The position numbers and the translations under genes were made by a program. From assembly GCA_031553195.1 (NCBI GenBank), contig JAVBLV010000014.1, positions 8,511 to 72,510 on the forward strand: a DNA stretch of 64,000 bases, given 5' to 3'. The stretch is from JAVBLV01 sp031553195 (GTDB lineage Bacteria; Bacteroidota; Bacteroidia; Bacteroidales; P3). Below the pieces are notes generated by a model. The model was not told the DNA's origin. It did no database searches and saw nothing but the letters and a program-made list of their open reading frames with translations. Shown here one piece after another: positions 30,061 to 38,592 of the stretch (its first letter is position 1; the number at the start of each line of letters is the position of its first letter).

Positions 30061-30717
30061 TTACGAAATATTTAGTAGTTCTTCCAGTTGGGTAATGTTT
30101 TCGACAATATAATTTGCGCCTGCGCTTGATAATTCGTCGCGGCTCCCATATCCGTATAAAACGCCGATTGAATCGATGCCGGTTTCTTTAGCGCCGATAA
30201 TATCATATTTCCGGTCGCCTACCATAACCACATTTTGCAAACTGGATATATTATTGGAATGTAGCACATGGCGTATGACGTCTGCTTTATGCGTCCGGGA
30301 ACCGTTCAGTTCGCTTCCGCCGATAAAAGCAAATTTATCGTAGATATTGAAATGTTTCAATATACGTTCGGCAAACACGGCAGGCTTTGAGGTGGCAAGC
30401 ATAAGGGTAAGACCTTTTTGATCCGCTTTTTCCAGAAAATCGGTTATCCCCTCATATAGCCGGTTCTCGAAGATGCCCGTTTCTGCAAATCTTTCACGGT
30501 ATTTCTGCAAGGCAATTTCGGCCTCTTCTTCCGAAAAATGGTAGAATTCTTTGAATGAATCTTTCAGGGGCGGACCGATAAAAGGACACAACTCCCTCAG
30601 GTTTGCGACTTTTATATTGAAATAACCGAGGGCATGTTCTACCGATTTTGTAATTCCAACCATTGGGTCGGTAATGGTTCCGTCAAGGTCTAATAATATG
30701 TATTGGTAATTTTTCAT
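30061..30717 (-). CDS. HAD-family phosphatase, phosphoglycolate phosphatase-like
   Basis: 219 residues from the ATG at 30717; an upstream in-frame ATG at 30729 adds four residues. HAD motif I is LLDLDGTITD with the nucleophile and acid/base aspartates. The cap region follows. Motif II is LMLATSKP, motif III the lysine in HKADVI, and motif IV MVGDRKYDIIGAKE. The alpha-helical C1 cap puts it with Gph/PpaX-type phosphatases that clear phosphoglycolate or pyrophosphate. The substrate is not decided. It is a single gene on the minus strand. Confidence 0.88.
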   Translation of the reverse strand: MKNYQYILLDLDGTITDPMVGITKSVEHALGYFNIKVANLRELCPFIGPPLKDSFKEFYHFSEEEAEIALQKYRERFAETGIFENRLYEGITDFLEKADQKGLTLMLATSKPAVFAERILKHFNIYDKFAFIGGSELNGSRTHKADVIRHVLHSNNISSLQNVVMVGDRKYDIIGAKETGIDSIGVLYGYGSRDELSSAGANYIVENITQLEELLNIS

Positions 30718-30729
30718 GTTTAATCCCAA

Positions 30730-31373
30730 TTTTGCGTCTTATTTCGGATCAATGTAAAGTTCCGATGGAGAACTAAAATATTTAAGTGAAAATATCAAAG
30801 GTCAAAAGAGGATAAGTAAGGGAATATCGGCCTACGACAGATGGCGTTAAGAAAAATCATTAGAGGAGGCGTTAAAAACAAAATTCTGTTCGAAGCCTCC
30901 TTCCGAAAAATAACATGACAGCGTTTGTTATTTAAGGGTTGGAATAACAGTGTCGACGGGCGAGTTATTTTGTTTAGCCGCAACAAATGATTTTTTAGCA
31001 TATCTGTCGTCAGCCTTGACTTTTTGTTTCTTTTGCGTCAAGGCAAAAGAAAGATCACAATACAGTCTATTACATTCTTACCATTATGACAATAGTTCGG
31101 TATATTTTTAGAAACGAGGATATTTAAAATCTGTAAAAGACTGAAAATAGGTCGATTAAAAAATATCGGTTTGCTTTTTTAATTTACTGATTATTAGATA
31201 CATATAAATTTTTTAACGGACTATTGATTATGATAGAAACATTAAAAATTATCTCCACCTGTTTTTTACACTGATCCCTTATTTCGATAATCATAAAAAA
31301 AGAAAAGGTTGCCTAAATGGTTAATTCAGACGACCTTTTATTATTTGTCCTGATTTTGAGTTTTCGGACTTTG
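30730..31373. other. Intergenic region with no clear gene, containing a hairpin
   Basis: A minus-strand frame at 30795-31001 has no recognisable domain. The only structured piece I see is the inverted repeat at 31027-31052. The rest is AT-rich. Confidence 0.5.
31027..31052. repeat. 10-bp inverted repeat (possible terminator)
   Basis: TTTCTTTTGC and GCAAAAGAAA form a perfect 10-bp stem around GTCAAG. An alternative pairing CCTTGAC/GTCAAGG overlaps it. No gene ends nearby, so its role is unclear. Confidence 0.5.
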
Positions 31374-31447
31374 CGACCCCGGAGGGATTCTAACCCCCGA
31401 CCTTCAGAACCGGAATCTGACGTTCTATACAGCTGAACTACGGGGCC
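31374..31447 (-). tRNA. tRNA-Arg (anticodon CCG)
   Basis: 74 bases on the minus strand fold into a cloverleaf. The acceptor GGCCCCG pairs with CGGGGTC (one G-U). The D stem is GTTC/GAAC. The anticodon stem TCAGA/TCTGA encloses the loop TTCCGGT with anticodon CCG. The T stem GGGGG/CCCTC encloses TTAGAAT. The discriminator is G and no CCA is encoded. It reads the CGG arginine codon. No other tRNA adjoins it and no integrase is nearby. Confidence 0.92.
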
Positions 31448-31703
31448 GTATAAATTTTGCGTTTGCAAAGGTACGTATTTTTCAAAAGCTTTTCAAATTT
31501 AGAAGAATATAATGATTCTAACCCGAATTTTTATAGAAAGATGTAATTTTCATATAATCAGTGAAATAAAATGAATTCTTTAAGATCGACTTTGTTTTTA
31601 GATTGCAATATAAATTAAAGATAATCAGTATTTATGCTGTAAAAATAGTTCTAATGACAAAATCCGGAACTTTGAAACTTTTAATGTGTTTTGTCTCCGG
31701 AGA

Positions 31704-32996
31704 TTACTCTTCGTATAACAAATATTTCTTTCTTCTTTCTTTGAACTCCGACAATTCGGGCTCCCAGGTTCTACGTATTTCGTTTTCGGAGAATCCTTTT
31801 TCTATTTGTTTTTTTAATTCTTTGGTTCCGGCTAGTTTATCAAAAAAACTTTGGAAAAAGACGGTATCCTTGGCCAACGCCTTATACATCTCCATTAGAT
31901 AAGAAAGGTTCAATTTTTTTTCTTTGGTTATTTCAAACCCTTTGTTTTTAAGGTTAATTCCGTAACAAAGCGTATTTTTAAACGGCGGATTTTCGCTCGC
32001 GCCTTTAATGGGTTTGGGAGTAAAAGAAAAGTTTTTGATTTTGTATTTCGGACTGCCGATAATTTCAAAAGGAGAGGGTGTGCCCCTGCCGATGCTTACC
32101 GGCGTTCCTTCAAACAGGCATAGGCTTGGATATAAATAAATTGAATTCATAGTAGGCAAATTCGGGGAGGGAAGAATAGGAAGCGCATACAAAGTTTGAT
32201 GCGTGTAATTCAGCATCGGAATTATGGTAAGTCCGCACTGAACTTGATTTGCCAACCAATGTTCGCCATTGATCATCAATGCATATTCTCCAATAGTTAA
32301 GCCATGCACGATAGGAACCGGATGCATGCCTACAAAGGATCTTAAGTTGGTATCCAATACTGGACCGTCGACATAAAATCCATTAGGATTTGGTCTGTCG
32401 AAAACAATCAGTTCTTTATTATTTTCCGCCGCGGCTTCCATCACGTAATGCAAAGTCGAGATATAAGTATAAAACCTGGCGCCTACATCTTGAATGTCGA
32501 AAATCAGTATATCCAGGTCTGCTAAATCGACTGCTTGCGGTTTTTTGTTTTTCCCGTGAAGAGAAATAATAGGCAAGCCCGTTTTTTTATCTTTAGAGGA
32601 TTGAATATTTGCGCCGGCTTCTTCGGTTCCTCTAAAGCCATGTTCAGGGCAAAATACTTTTGTTACTTGTATTTTTAAATTTAGCAAGCTATCCAGCAGA
32701 TGCGTATTCCCAATCATGGAAGTATGATTCGCTACCAATCCTACTTTTTTCCCTTTAATAATAGAAAGATATTCTTCTGTGCGTTCTGCTCCGGCGATTA
32801 CTTTTGTTGAAGAAGGTTGGGCAGAAAGCAGAATGGGTAAAAGAAAATATAAAAGTAAGTAACCGTTTAAATTTTTATGGAAAAGATTTTGAGGGATAAA
32901 AACAGCGAGTTTGCAGACGGGATTTTTTAAGAATAGTAGAACTATTTGATAAAAATTCCGGCAAAAAAGAGCGTTTTTAGATACAAAATACTTCAT
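31704..32996 (-). CDS. DUF1343 / NamZ-like exo-beta-N-acetylmuramidase
   Basis: The body from about residue 60 is a full DUF1343 protein: VIAGAERTEEYLSIIKGKKVGLVANHTS, FCPEHGFRG, LIFDIQDVGARFYTYI, FDRPNPNGFYVDGP and a C-terminal region with TWEPELSEFKERRKKYLLY. NamZ-type members release N-acetylmuramic acid from peptidoglycan ends, which suggests cell-wall recycling in the periplasm. The natural signal peptide appears to be YLLLYFLLPILLSAQP, at residues about 45-60. The only ATG in frame before it lies inside MITE copy D (32994-32996). Residues 1 to about 43 are therefore encoded by the element, an unusual 5' end; the original start seems lost. The gene follows dihydroorotase on the same strand. 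Confidence 0.85.
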   Translation of the reverse strand: MKYFVSKNALFCRNFYQIVLLFLKNPVCKLAVFIPQNLFHKNLNGYLLLYFLLPILLSAQPSSTKVIAGAERTEEYLSIIKGKKVGLVANHTSMIGNTHLLDSLLNLKIQVTKVFCPEHGFRGTEEAGANIQSSKDKKTGLPIISLHGKNKKPQAVDLADLDILIFDIQDVGARFYTYISTLHYVMEAAAENNKELIVFDRPNPNGFYVDGPVLDTNLRSFVGMHPVPIVHGLTIGEYALMINGEHWLANQVQCGLTIIPMLNYTHQTLYALPILPSPNLPTMNSIYLYPSLCLFEGTPVSIGRGTPSPFEIIGSPKYKIKNFSFTPKPIKGASENPPFKNTLCYGINLKNKGFEITKEKKLNLSYLMEMYKALAKDTVFFQSFFDKLAGTKELKKQIEKGFSENEIRRTWEPELSEFKERRKKYLLYEE

Positions 32997-33019
32997 AGAA
33001 AAATTTTTAAACAGTTGCT
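32858..33019. mobile_element. 162-bp MITE-like element, copy D, overlapping the 5' end of the NamZ-like gene
   Basis: Same length and interior as copies A-C, but with altered ends: AGTAACCGTTTAAATTTTT on the left and the complement of AGCAACTGTTTAAAAATTT on the right, which still pair with each other. TA stands before the left end. It covers the ATG and the first 43 codons of the gene at 31704-32996. Confidence 0.78.
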
Positions 33020-33051
33020 AAATGCTTCATAAATAGTTTTGCGTTTAAACG

Positions 33052-34401
33052 TTATAATGTTTTCATTGGTTGAAAATTTAACGCCGTTCCTTTATGCATG
33101 GAAAATAGTTCGCCGTTATTAAATACCACATTTCCATTAACGAAAGTTGTAACTATTTTTGAGTGAAAAGTTCTATCTTCCAAAGGAGACCAGTTGCATT
33201 TATATAAAATATTATCTTTTGAAACGGTCCAAGGATTATTTAAGTCAACCAGAACCAAGTCGGCATGATACCCCTTCCTGATAAATCCTCTTTTTTGTAT
33301 ATTGAATAATAAAGCCGGATTGTGCGCCATTTTCTCGATGATACATTCCAACGAAAAAATGCCTTTTTTGTACATTTCCAACATACAGACTAAAGAGTGT
33401 TGAATAAAAGGAATTCCCGAAGGGGCTAAAAAATAAGGTTGTTGCTTTTCTTCCCGAGCATGGGGCGCATGATCGGTAGCAATGAAGTCGATTTTATTTG
33501 TACAAACCGATTTTCGCAATGCATTTTTGTTTTCTCCGGATTTAATGGCAGGGTTGCATTTAATTAAATTGTGAAGCGTAGCGTAATCTTCGTCATCAAA
33601 CCATAAATGATGAACGCATGCTTCGGCAGTAATTTTTTTACTCGATAAGGGTTTGTCTTCCAATAAATCTAATTCTTTTTTCGTACTCAGATGCGCAATA
33701 TGAAGCCGGGCATTTGTTTTGTTTGCCAGTTCTATGGCTTCCGCCGAAGAACGGTAACAAGCTTCTTCATTGCGTATTAGCGGATGAATATACGCCGGCG
33801 CCGAATCGCCGTATTTTTCTTTATAAAAGTTGGTTTTTCCCTTGATGATGGATTCGTCTTCGCAATGCGCAACCAATAGGGTAGGGGACGATTGGAATAA
33901 TTTGTATAAGGTCCCGGATTCCTCAATCATCATGTTGCCTGTCGACGAACCCAAAAATACTTTTATGCCGGGGATTTTGCGTATGTCGATAGATGCGATT
34001 TCGTCAATATTGGAATTAGACGCTCCTATAAAAAAACCAAAGTTAGCCAAAGATTTTCCGGAAGCCAATTCTATTTTCTCATCAATAAGAGCATTTGTCG
34101 TGGTTTGGGGAATGGTGTTGGGCATATCCAGGAATGAAGTAATTCCTCCGGCCACGGCGGCCCTGCTTTCCGAAGTCATATCGGCTTTATGGGTTAATCC
34201 GGGTTCGCGGAAATGAACATGCGTGTCGATGATTCCCGGAAATAAATGCAATCCTTTTGCATGGATAATCTCTGTCGAAGGATATGATTTTTCATCTTCA
34301 GGATTCAGGATTTCTGCAATAATACCGTCTTTTACATATACAGATGCTTCGAAGGTTTTCCCTTCGTTGACAAGAGTCGCATTCTTTATTAAATAATTCA
34401 T
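33052..34401 (-). CDS. pyrC: Dihydroorotase (class I)
   Basis: 449 residues. The amidohydrolase metal site is DTHVHFREPG, with His61 and His63, followed by KADMTSESRAAVAGGITSFLDMPNT. Later come AHLSTKKEL and the catalytic aspartate in IATDHAPHAREEK. These are marks of class I dihydroorotases, which cyclise carbamoyl-aspartate to dihydroorotate in pyrimidine synthesis. The lysine that is normally carboxylated is not assigned here. It lies between the ABC ATPase gene and the NamZ-like gene on the same strand, with MITE copy D immediately downstream. Together with pyrG it is the second pyrimidine gene of the window, but they are not linked as an operon. Confidence 0.94.
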   Translation of the reverse strand: MNYLIKNATLVNEGKTFEASVYVKDGIIAEILNPEDEKSYPSTEIIHAKGLHLFPGIIDTHVHFREPGLTHKADMTSESRAAVAGGITSFLDMPNTIPQTTTNALIDEKIELASGKSLANFGFFIGASNSNIDEIASIDIRKIPGIKVFLGSSTGNMMIEESGTLYKLFQSSPTLLVAHCEDESIIKGKTNFYKEKYGDSAPAYIHPLIRNEEACYRSSAEAIELANKTNARLHIAHLSTKKELDLLEDKPLSSKKITAEACVHHLWFDDEDYATLHNLIKCNPAIKSGENKNALRKSVCTNKIDFIATDHAPHAREEKQQPYFLAPSGIPFIQHSLVCMLEMYKKGIFSLECIIEKMAHNPALLFNIQKRGFIRKGYHADLVLVDLNNPWTVSKDNILYKCNWSPLEDRTFHSKIVTTFVNGNVVFNNGELFSMHKGTALNFQPMKTL

Positions 34402-34451
34402 TGTTATTAGTTTTAGCGCAATACAATAGAGCTTCCGGCAATTTTACGCTA

Positions 34452-35150
34452 TTATACCGCAAAAAAATGCTCCAATTCTTTGAGCGTATTTTCATCGGTT
34501 TGCATATCATGTAGAATTTTTCCTTTTTCGAGAAGGATAATCCGTTTCGATACTTCGGTAACATGATTTAAATCGTGGCTCGACACAAAAATAGTCGTAT
34601 TCTTAGTTGCATTCAGTTCTTTCAGCATTCGTTTCAACCGGATTTGAGAACTGGGGTCTAAATTTGTAAAAGGCTCGTCCAGTATGATAAATTCCGGATT
34701 TCCGATCAGCGCCGCCGCAATACCGATTTTCTTTTTATTTCCCTGCGAGAAGTCGCGGATGTATTTTTGCTTGCCTAAAATCTCATCGCTAAAAAAGTCG
34801 GACATACTATTTTTCAGGAATTCGTCCAAATCTCCTTTAGACAGGTTGTATAAAGCGCCCAGAAATTCAAAATATTCTTCTGGAGTCAGATAATCGATTA
34901 AAAAATTTTCATCTAAATAAGATCCGGTATACTGTTTCCAATGTTCGCTGCCTTTTACGTTTATTCCTTTGGAAAGAATTGTTCCTTCATTGGGAAGAAT
35001 CAGATCTAATATACAGCGAAAGAAGGTGGTCTTTCCCGCGCCGTTGTTGCCCACTAAACCGACTGCTTCGCCGTTTTCTATCATTAATCCGGAAATGTCA
35101 AGTACGATTTGACCGTTATATTGTTTTTGTAATTGGCTTACTTCTATCAT
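34452..35150 (-). CDS. ABC transporter ATP-binding protein
   Basis: 232 residues. Walker A is GNNGAGKTT (34-42), the signature is FSQGNKKKIG, Walker B is FIILDEPFTNLDP, and the switch histidine is in VSSHDLNH. It pairs by position with the DUF5687 permease upstream, from whose stop it is separated by 123 bp. The substrate is unknown; DUF5687-linked ATPases of this kind are common in Bacteroidota and have not been characterised. The start MIEVSQLQKQYNGQIVL is the usual opening. Confidence 0.93.
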   Translation of the reverse strand: MIEVSQLQKQYNGQIVLDISGLMIENGEAVGLVGNNGAGKTTFFRCILDLILPNEGTILSKGINVKGSEHWKQYTGSYLDENFLIDYLTPEEYFEFLGALYNLSKGDLDEFLKNSMSDFFSDEILGKQKYIRDFSQGNKKKIGIAAALIGNPEFIILDEPFTNLDPSSQIRLKRMLKELNATKNTTIFVSSHDLNHVTEVSKRIILLEKGKILHDMQTDENTLKELEHFFAV

Positions 35151-35273
35151 AGTTAGAAAGTTTTTAAGGTTTGTAAAGTTATTTTTGAAGGCCTAAGGTG
35201 TATGGTTTATAGCTTATAGTTGAGAGTGTTTTTTGTTCGCCATTTATTACTAATTTTTCACTCTCCATTCCCA

Positions 35274-36749
35274 TTACGTTTCCCTATATCCCGCCGCCAT
35301 CTCGTATTTTTTAGAAACAATATGTTGGGTACAGAATCTTAATAATGATTTATTGAAAATTATCCCGGCAATTCCCGGCGCCGCCAGGCTGAACAACGCC
35401 CAGCCTTCTCCTGCAAAGGCGTTTACTATTGCAGGAATAATAATAGGAAGCATCATTACGGGTAATAAAACTAAAAACTGAGTGATGTTTGCCCCTTGCC
35501 AATTCATCATGGAGCCGGAGGAAAGATTGAGCCGTTTTCGATTGTAAGCGGCAAAGTACAGAAAGACGTAAGAATTGACGCCGATGTTAAAAAGCAGGCA
35601 TGAAAAGTTAATCAATAAAATTCGCATCCCATAATAAACGTAGGGAATACACAATAAAAAACTGGCAAATGTAAAGAAAGCAAACAGAAGAAACTTGGAC
35701 TTGACGTATAAGTCTAAATTTGCGTTGCGGCTAAGAATACCATCGAAATAATTCCCATTCCAGGCAATAGAAGATCCGTAAGAAAAAGATAGTATTCCTA
35801 CCAGAAAAAGACCAATAAAAATTAACAAGTGAAAACTATTTGATGCCGAGTTAGGATAGTAAAAGAGTCCGTATAACAAAAAAAGAGGCATAAAATACAA
35901 AATAGATTTCGTTCGTTTATTTCTGAGGATCAGTTTGATATCGAGAATCATTAATTTCCCGTTCAACCCTAATTGATTAATAAATCCAAATTCAAAACGA
36001 GCGGATTTTTTTTGTTTGCCAGGTTTGATTAATTTCTCGAGATAGGCGTTCTTTGCTAAAAACGAAAAATTAATTCTGTATACCAAGACCAACAGGGCTA
36101 CTGGTAACAAAATCCATGCGGGATGGATAAGTATTGCATTAAAGAGGTTTTCGGAGACCGTTGTTAGAGAGAAAATATGAAAATAACCGGCCGCAAAAAT
36201 TCCTACGTAAAGCAAACCGCCGATAAGCGAAATCCAAGGACTAGAAACCAGTTGCCGTTTTAGGTAATGCGCGATGTAAATTCCTGAAGTGATGAAAAGG
36301 GAAATAGAAAATAGCCAACCAATAACGAATCCGAAAGAGTATTCCCTTAGCAGTACTTTGAATGCAAAAGGCAAAAAAATACAAAACGAAATATAGTTAA
36401 TAGGATTGACAATGCTTCTGCCTAATAAATAATGCATTAATGTTCTGCGTTTTACAGGTAAGTGCAAATAGGGCGTGATGTTCATTGCCGGCGTGGGCTG
36501 TATGAAAAACCGTATCAGCATTTCGAGCAATATGTAATTTAGGATTAATCCGTTGAACACAACAATTGTGTCGCTATCCGGAAAGAGTTTTTCAATAAAA
36601 GCATCGGCAAAAAAACCAAGTAGTAAAAAAGTAAAAATAAAATAAAGAAAGCATAAACCCAACAGTATGTTTATGATAATATTCTTTTGCCACATAGGCG
36701 AACGGGATTGCTCTAGCCAGTAATGCTTGATAAGGGAAGCGATAACCAT
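35274..36749 (-). CDS. DUF5687 family ABC permease
   Basis: 491 residues from the ATG at 36749, chosen because MVIASLIKHYWLEQSRSPMW matches the usual start; the frame stays open to 36806. About ten to twelve hydrophobic segments span the inner membrane, with the conserved RSPMWQKN entry and a PVKRRTLMHYLL segment resembling ABC-2 type permeases. It is followed on the same strand by an ATP-binding protein, making an exporter pair of unknown substrate. The family is Bacteroidota-specific. No signal for regulation is visible. Confidence 0.85.
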   Translation of the reverse strand: MVIASLIKHYWLEQSRSPMWQKNIIINILLGLCFLYFIFTFLLLGFFADAFIEKLFPDSDTIVVFNGLILNYILLEMLIRFFIQPTPAMNITPYLHLPVKRRTLMHYLLGRSIVNPINYISFCIFLPFAFKVLLREYSFGFVIGWLFSISLFITSGIYIAHYLKRQLVSSPWISLIGGLLYVGIFAAGYFHIFSLTTVSENLFNAILIHPAWILLPVALLVLVYRINFSFLAKNAYLEKLIKPGKQKKSARFEFGFINQLGLNGKLMILDIKLILRNKRTKSILYFMPLFLLYGLFYYPNSASNSFHLLIFIGLFLVGILSFSYGSSIAWNGNYFDGILSRNANLDLYVKSKFLLFAFFTFASFLLCIPYVYYGMRILLINFSCLLFNIGVNSYVFLYFAAYNRKRLNLSSGSMMNWQGANITQFLVLLPVMMLPIIIPAIVNAFAGEGWALFSLAAPGIAGIIFNKSLLRFCTQHIVSKKYEMAAGYRET

Positions 36750-36877
36750 TTTATTTAGTGCGTTTTTTTGTGAAATTACCAAATCATGAATATAGATATA
36801 AATCATTTTCGCTTTGCAAGCGAATTTTTACTTGTACAAAGATAGTTATTTATATGGAATCAAGCATGTGGAAGCCA

Positions 36878-36907
36878 TTGAAATCTCAATAAAATGAAGT
36901 ACATTTG
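36878..36907 (+). promoter_or_regulatory. Promoter of the C1 peptidase gene
   Basis: TTG at 36878-36880, a 19-bp spacer and TACATTTG at 36900-36907 are a near-exact match to the Bacteroidota consensus. The ATG is 47 bp downstream. Confidence 0.7.
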
Positions 36908-36954
36908 CATTCTCGAAGTTTAAATTATATATCATCATAAAATATAGTAACGCA

Positions 36955-38151
36955 ATGAAGAAAATAATTTTATTTGGATTTTCGATTGTTTTTGCGGCAT
37001 TTTCCATGCAGGCGCAAGACACTACGAAAACAAAAACAGACAAAAAAGGTTATGAATTTACAACCGTGAAAGAAGTACCGTACACTTCGGTAAAAAACCA
37101 AAATAAATCGGGTACCTGTTGGAGTTTCTCGACCTTGGCTTTTATTGAATCTGAATTGTTAAGGACAGGAAAAGGAGAATATGACTTGTCTGAAATGTTT
37201 GTTGTACGGAATGCGTATTTCGATAAATTTGAAAAATACGTTCGTTTTCATGGCTCCATGAATTTCGGCGCCGGCGGGGCTGCGCATGATATTCCGAATA
37301 TGATTAAAAAATATGGCATAGTGCCCGAAGATGTATACACAGGTTTACAGTATGGCGAAAATAACCATGTTCACGACGAATTGGATAAAATGATGGAAGC
37401 CATGGGAAAAGTAGTTGCCAATAGTAAAAAACCTACAACGGCATGGACAAAAGCGGTAAACGGTGTTTTGGATGCTTATTTAGGCCCCCTTCCTCAGGAA
37501 TTTACTTATAAAGGAGTGAAATATAATCCGAAGAGTTTTGCACAATCGTTAGGTTTGAATTGGGACGATTATATTGAAATAGGTTCTTTCACGCATCACC
37601 CTTTTTATTCTAAATTCGTATTGGAAGTTCCCGACAACTGGGCTTTTGATGAAATTTACAACGTGCCTTTGGACGAAATGATGAAAGTTATCGACGATGC
37701 AATCAATGCCGGTTATAGCATAGCTTGGGGCGCCGACGTGAGTGAAAAAGGATTTTCTTGGCGCAATGCGGTGGCTATTATTCCCGATGAGGAAAAACCT
37801 AACTTGCAAGGATCAGAACAAGAAAAATGGGAAAAAATGACCGAAAAAGAAAAAGCGGCTCAATTATATAGTTTCGATGCTCCGGTAAAAGAAAAAGTAA
37901 TTACGCAAGAAATACGCCAGAAAGGTTTCGACAATTTTGAAACTACCGACGATCATGGGATGCAAATTGTAGGAATAGCCAAAGATCAAAACGGAGCAAA
38001 GTATTATATCGTGAAAAATTCATGGGGTACCGATCATGTGAAAAAAGGAATTTTTTATGCTTCGGAATCTTTTGTCAGAGCCAAAACCATGGATATTTTG
38101 ATTAATAAAAACTGTTTATCAAGCGACATGAAGAAAAAATTGAAACTGTAA
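36955..38151 (+). CDS. Secreted C1-type cysteine aminopeptidase (bleomycin hydrolase-like)
   Basis: 398 residues with a signal peptide (MKKIILFGFSIVFAAFSMQA, cleavage before QDTT). The catalytic cysteine is Cys55 in KSGTCWSFST. The catalytic histidine is His334 in DDHGMQIVG, and Asn355 is in VKNSWG. The spacing and the insert between them fit the C1B/PepC group, which removes N-terminal residues from peptides. Most C1B enzymes act in the cytoplasm; here the signal peptide points to the periplasm or outside, as often in Bacteroidota. A good promoter lies upstream and a strong terminator downstream, so it is a single-gene unit. Confidence 0.93.
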   Translation: MKKIILFGFSIVFAAFSMQAQDTTKTKTDKKGYEFTTVKEVPYTSVKNQNKSGTCWSFSTLAFIESELLRTGKGEYDLSEMFVVRNAYFDKFEKYVRFHGSMNFGAGGAAHDIPNMIKKYGIVPEDVYTGLQYGENNHVHDELDKMMEAMGKVVANSKKPTTAWTKAVNGVLDAYLGPLPQEFTYKGVKYNPKSFAQSLGLNWDDYIEIGSFTHHPFYSKFVLEVPDNWAFDEIYNVPLDEMMKVIDDAINAGYSIAWGADVSEKGFSWRNAVAIIPDEEKPNLQGSEQEKWEKMTEKEKAAQLYSFDAPVKEKVITQEIRQKGFDNFETTDDHGMQIVGIAKDQNGAKYYIVKNSWGTDHVKKGIFYASESFVRAKTMDILINKNCLSSDMKKKLKL

Positions 38152-38180
38152 TTCAGTAGCAGTTTTACAAACATAAAAAC

Positions 38181-38218
38181 GCGCGAAGAGTTGACTTATC
38201 CTCTTCGCGCATTTTATT
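38181..38218 (+). terminator. Terminator after the C1 peptidase gene
   Basis: GCGCGAAGAG (38181-38190) pairs with CTCTTCGCGC (38201-38210) around a 10-base loop and is followed by ATTTTATTTT. Confidence 0.85.
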
Positions 38219-38592
38219 TTTAACAGGTTCATTCAGAATACTTGGTGTTATGTTCATATTTTCTCCTGATATGGTTATTCTCTGCTTTTTTTTACGACAA
38301 TCTATCCCTACACAAAATAGGTTTGCCCGCTAAATTTTTTTTGCTAATTTTGGTATGCATAAGTTTGAGTTTTTAAATTAGACCTCTTTTGGACTTCCTC
38401 TAATTTAATGATTTCTTAGCTGACGCTTTTTCTCATTGAGGATAAAAATATAAATACCTTTGTGTTTCCTTTGTAGACTTTATGGTTGAGATGCTCTTAA
38501 AACGGCATTTCGCTTAATTTTGATTTAACGACTATTTAGTATGTGTTTAGGCATTCTAGATAAAACGAAATACTGAATTTGCTAACAATTAG
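38219..38592. other. AT-rich spacer with one -7 box
   Basis: No gene is visible. TACCTTTG at 38455-38462 matches TAnnTTTG and could start the transcript for the regulator at 38593, leaving a leader of about 125 bases. TTTTGATTTAACGAC near 38519 resembles, weakly, the complement of the repeats at 43362-43436. Confidence 0.4.

Noticed and set aside
30795..31001. A 68-codon minus-strand frame next to the HAD gene
   Set aside because: No signal for translation or family; probably chance.
31374..31447. tRNA considered as an integration site of a genomic island
   Set aside because: No integrase gene or duplicated tRNA end is present nearby.
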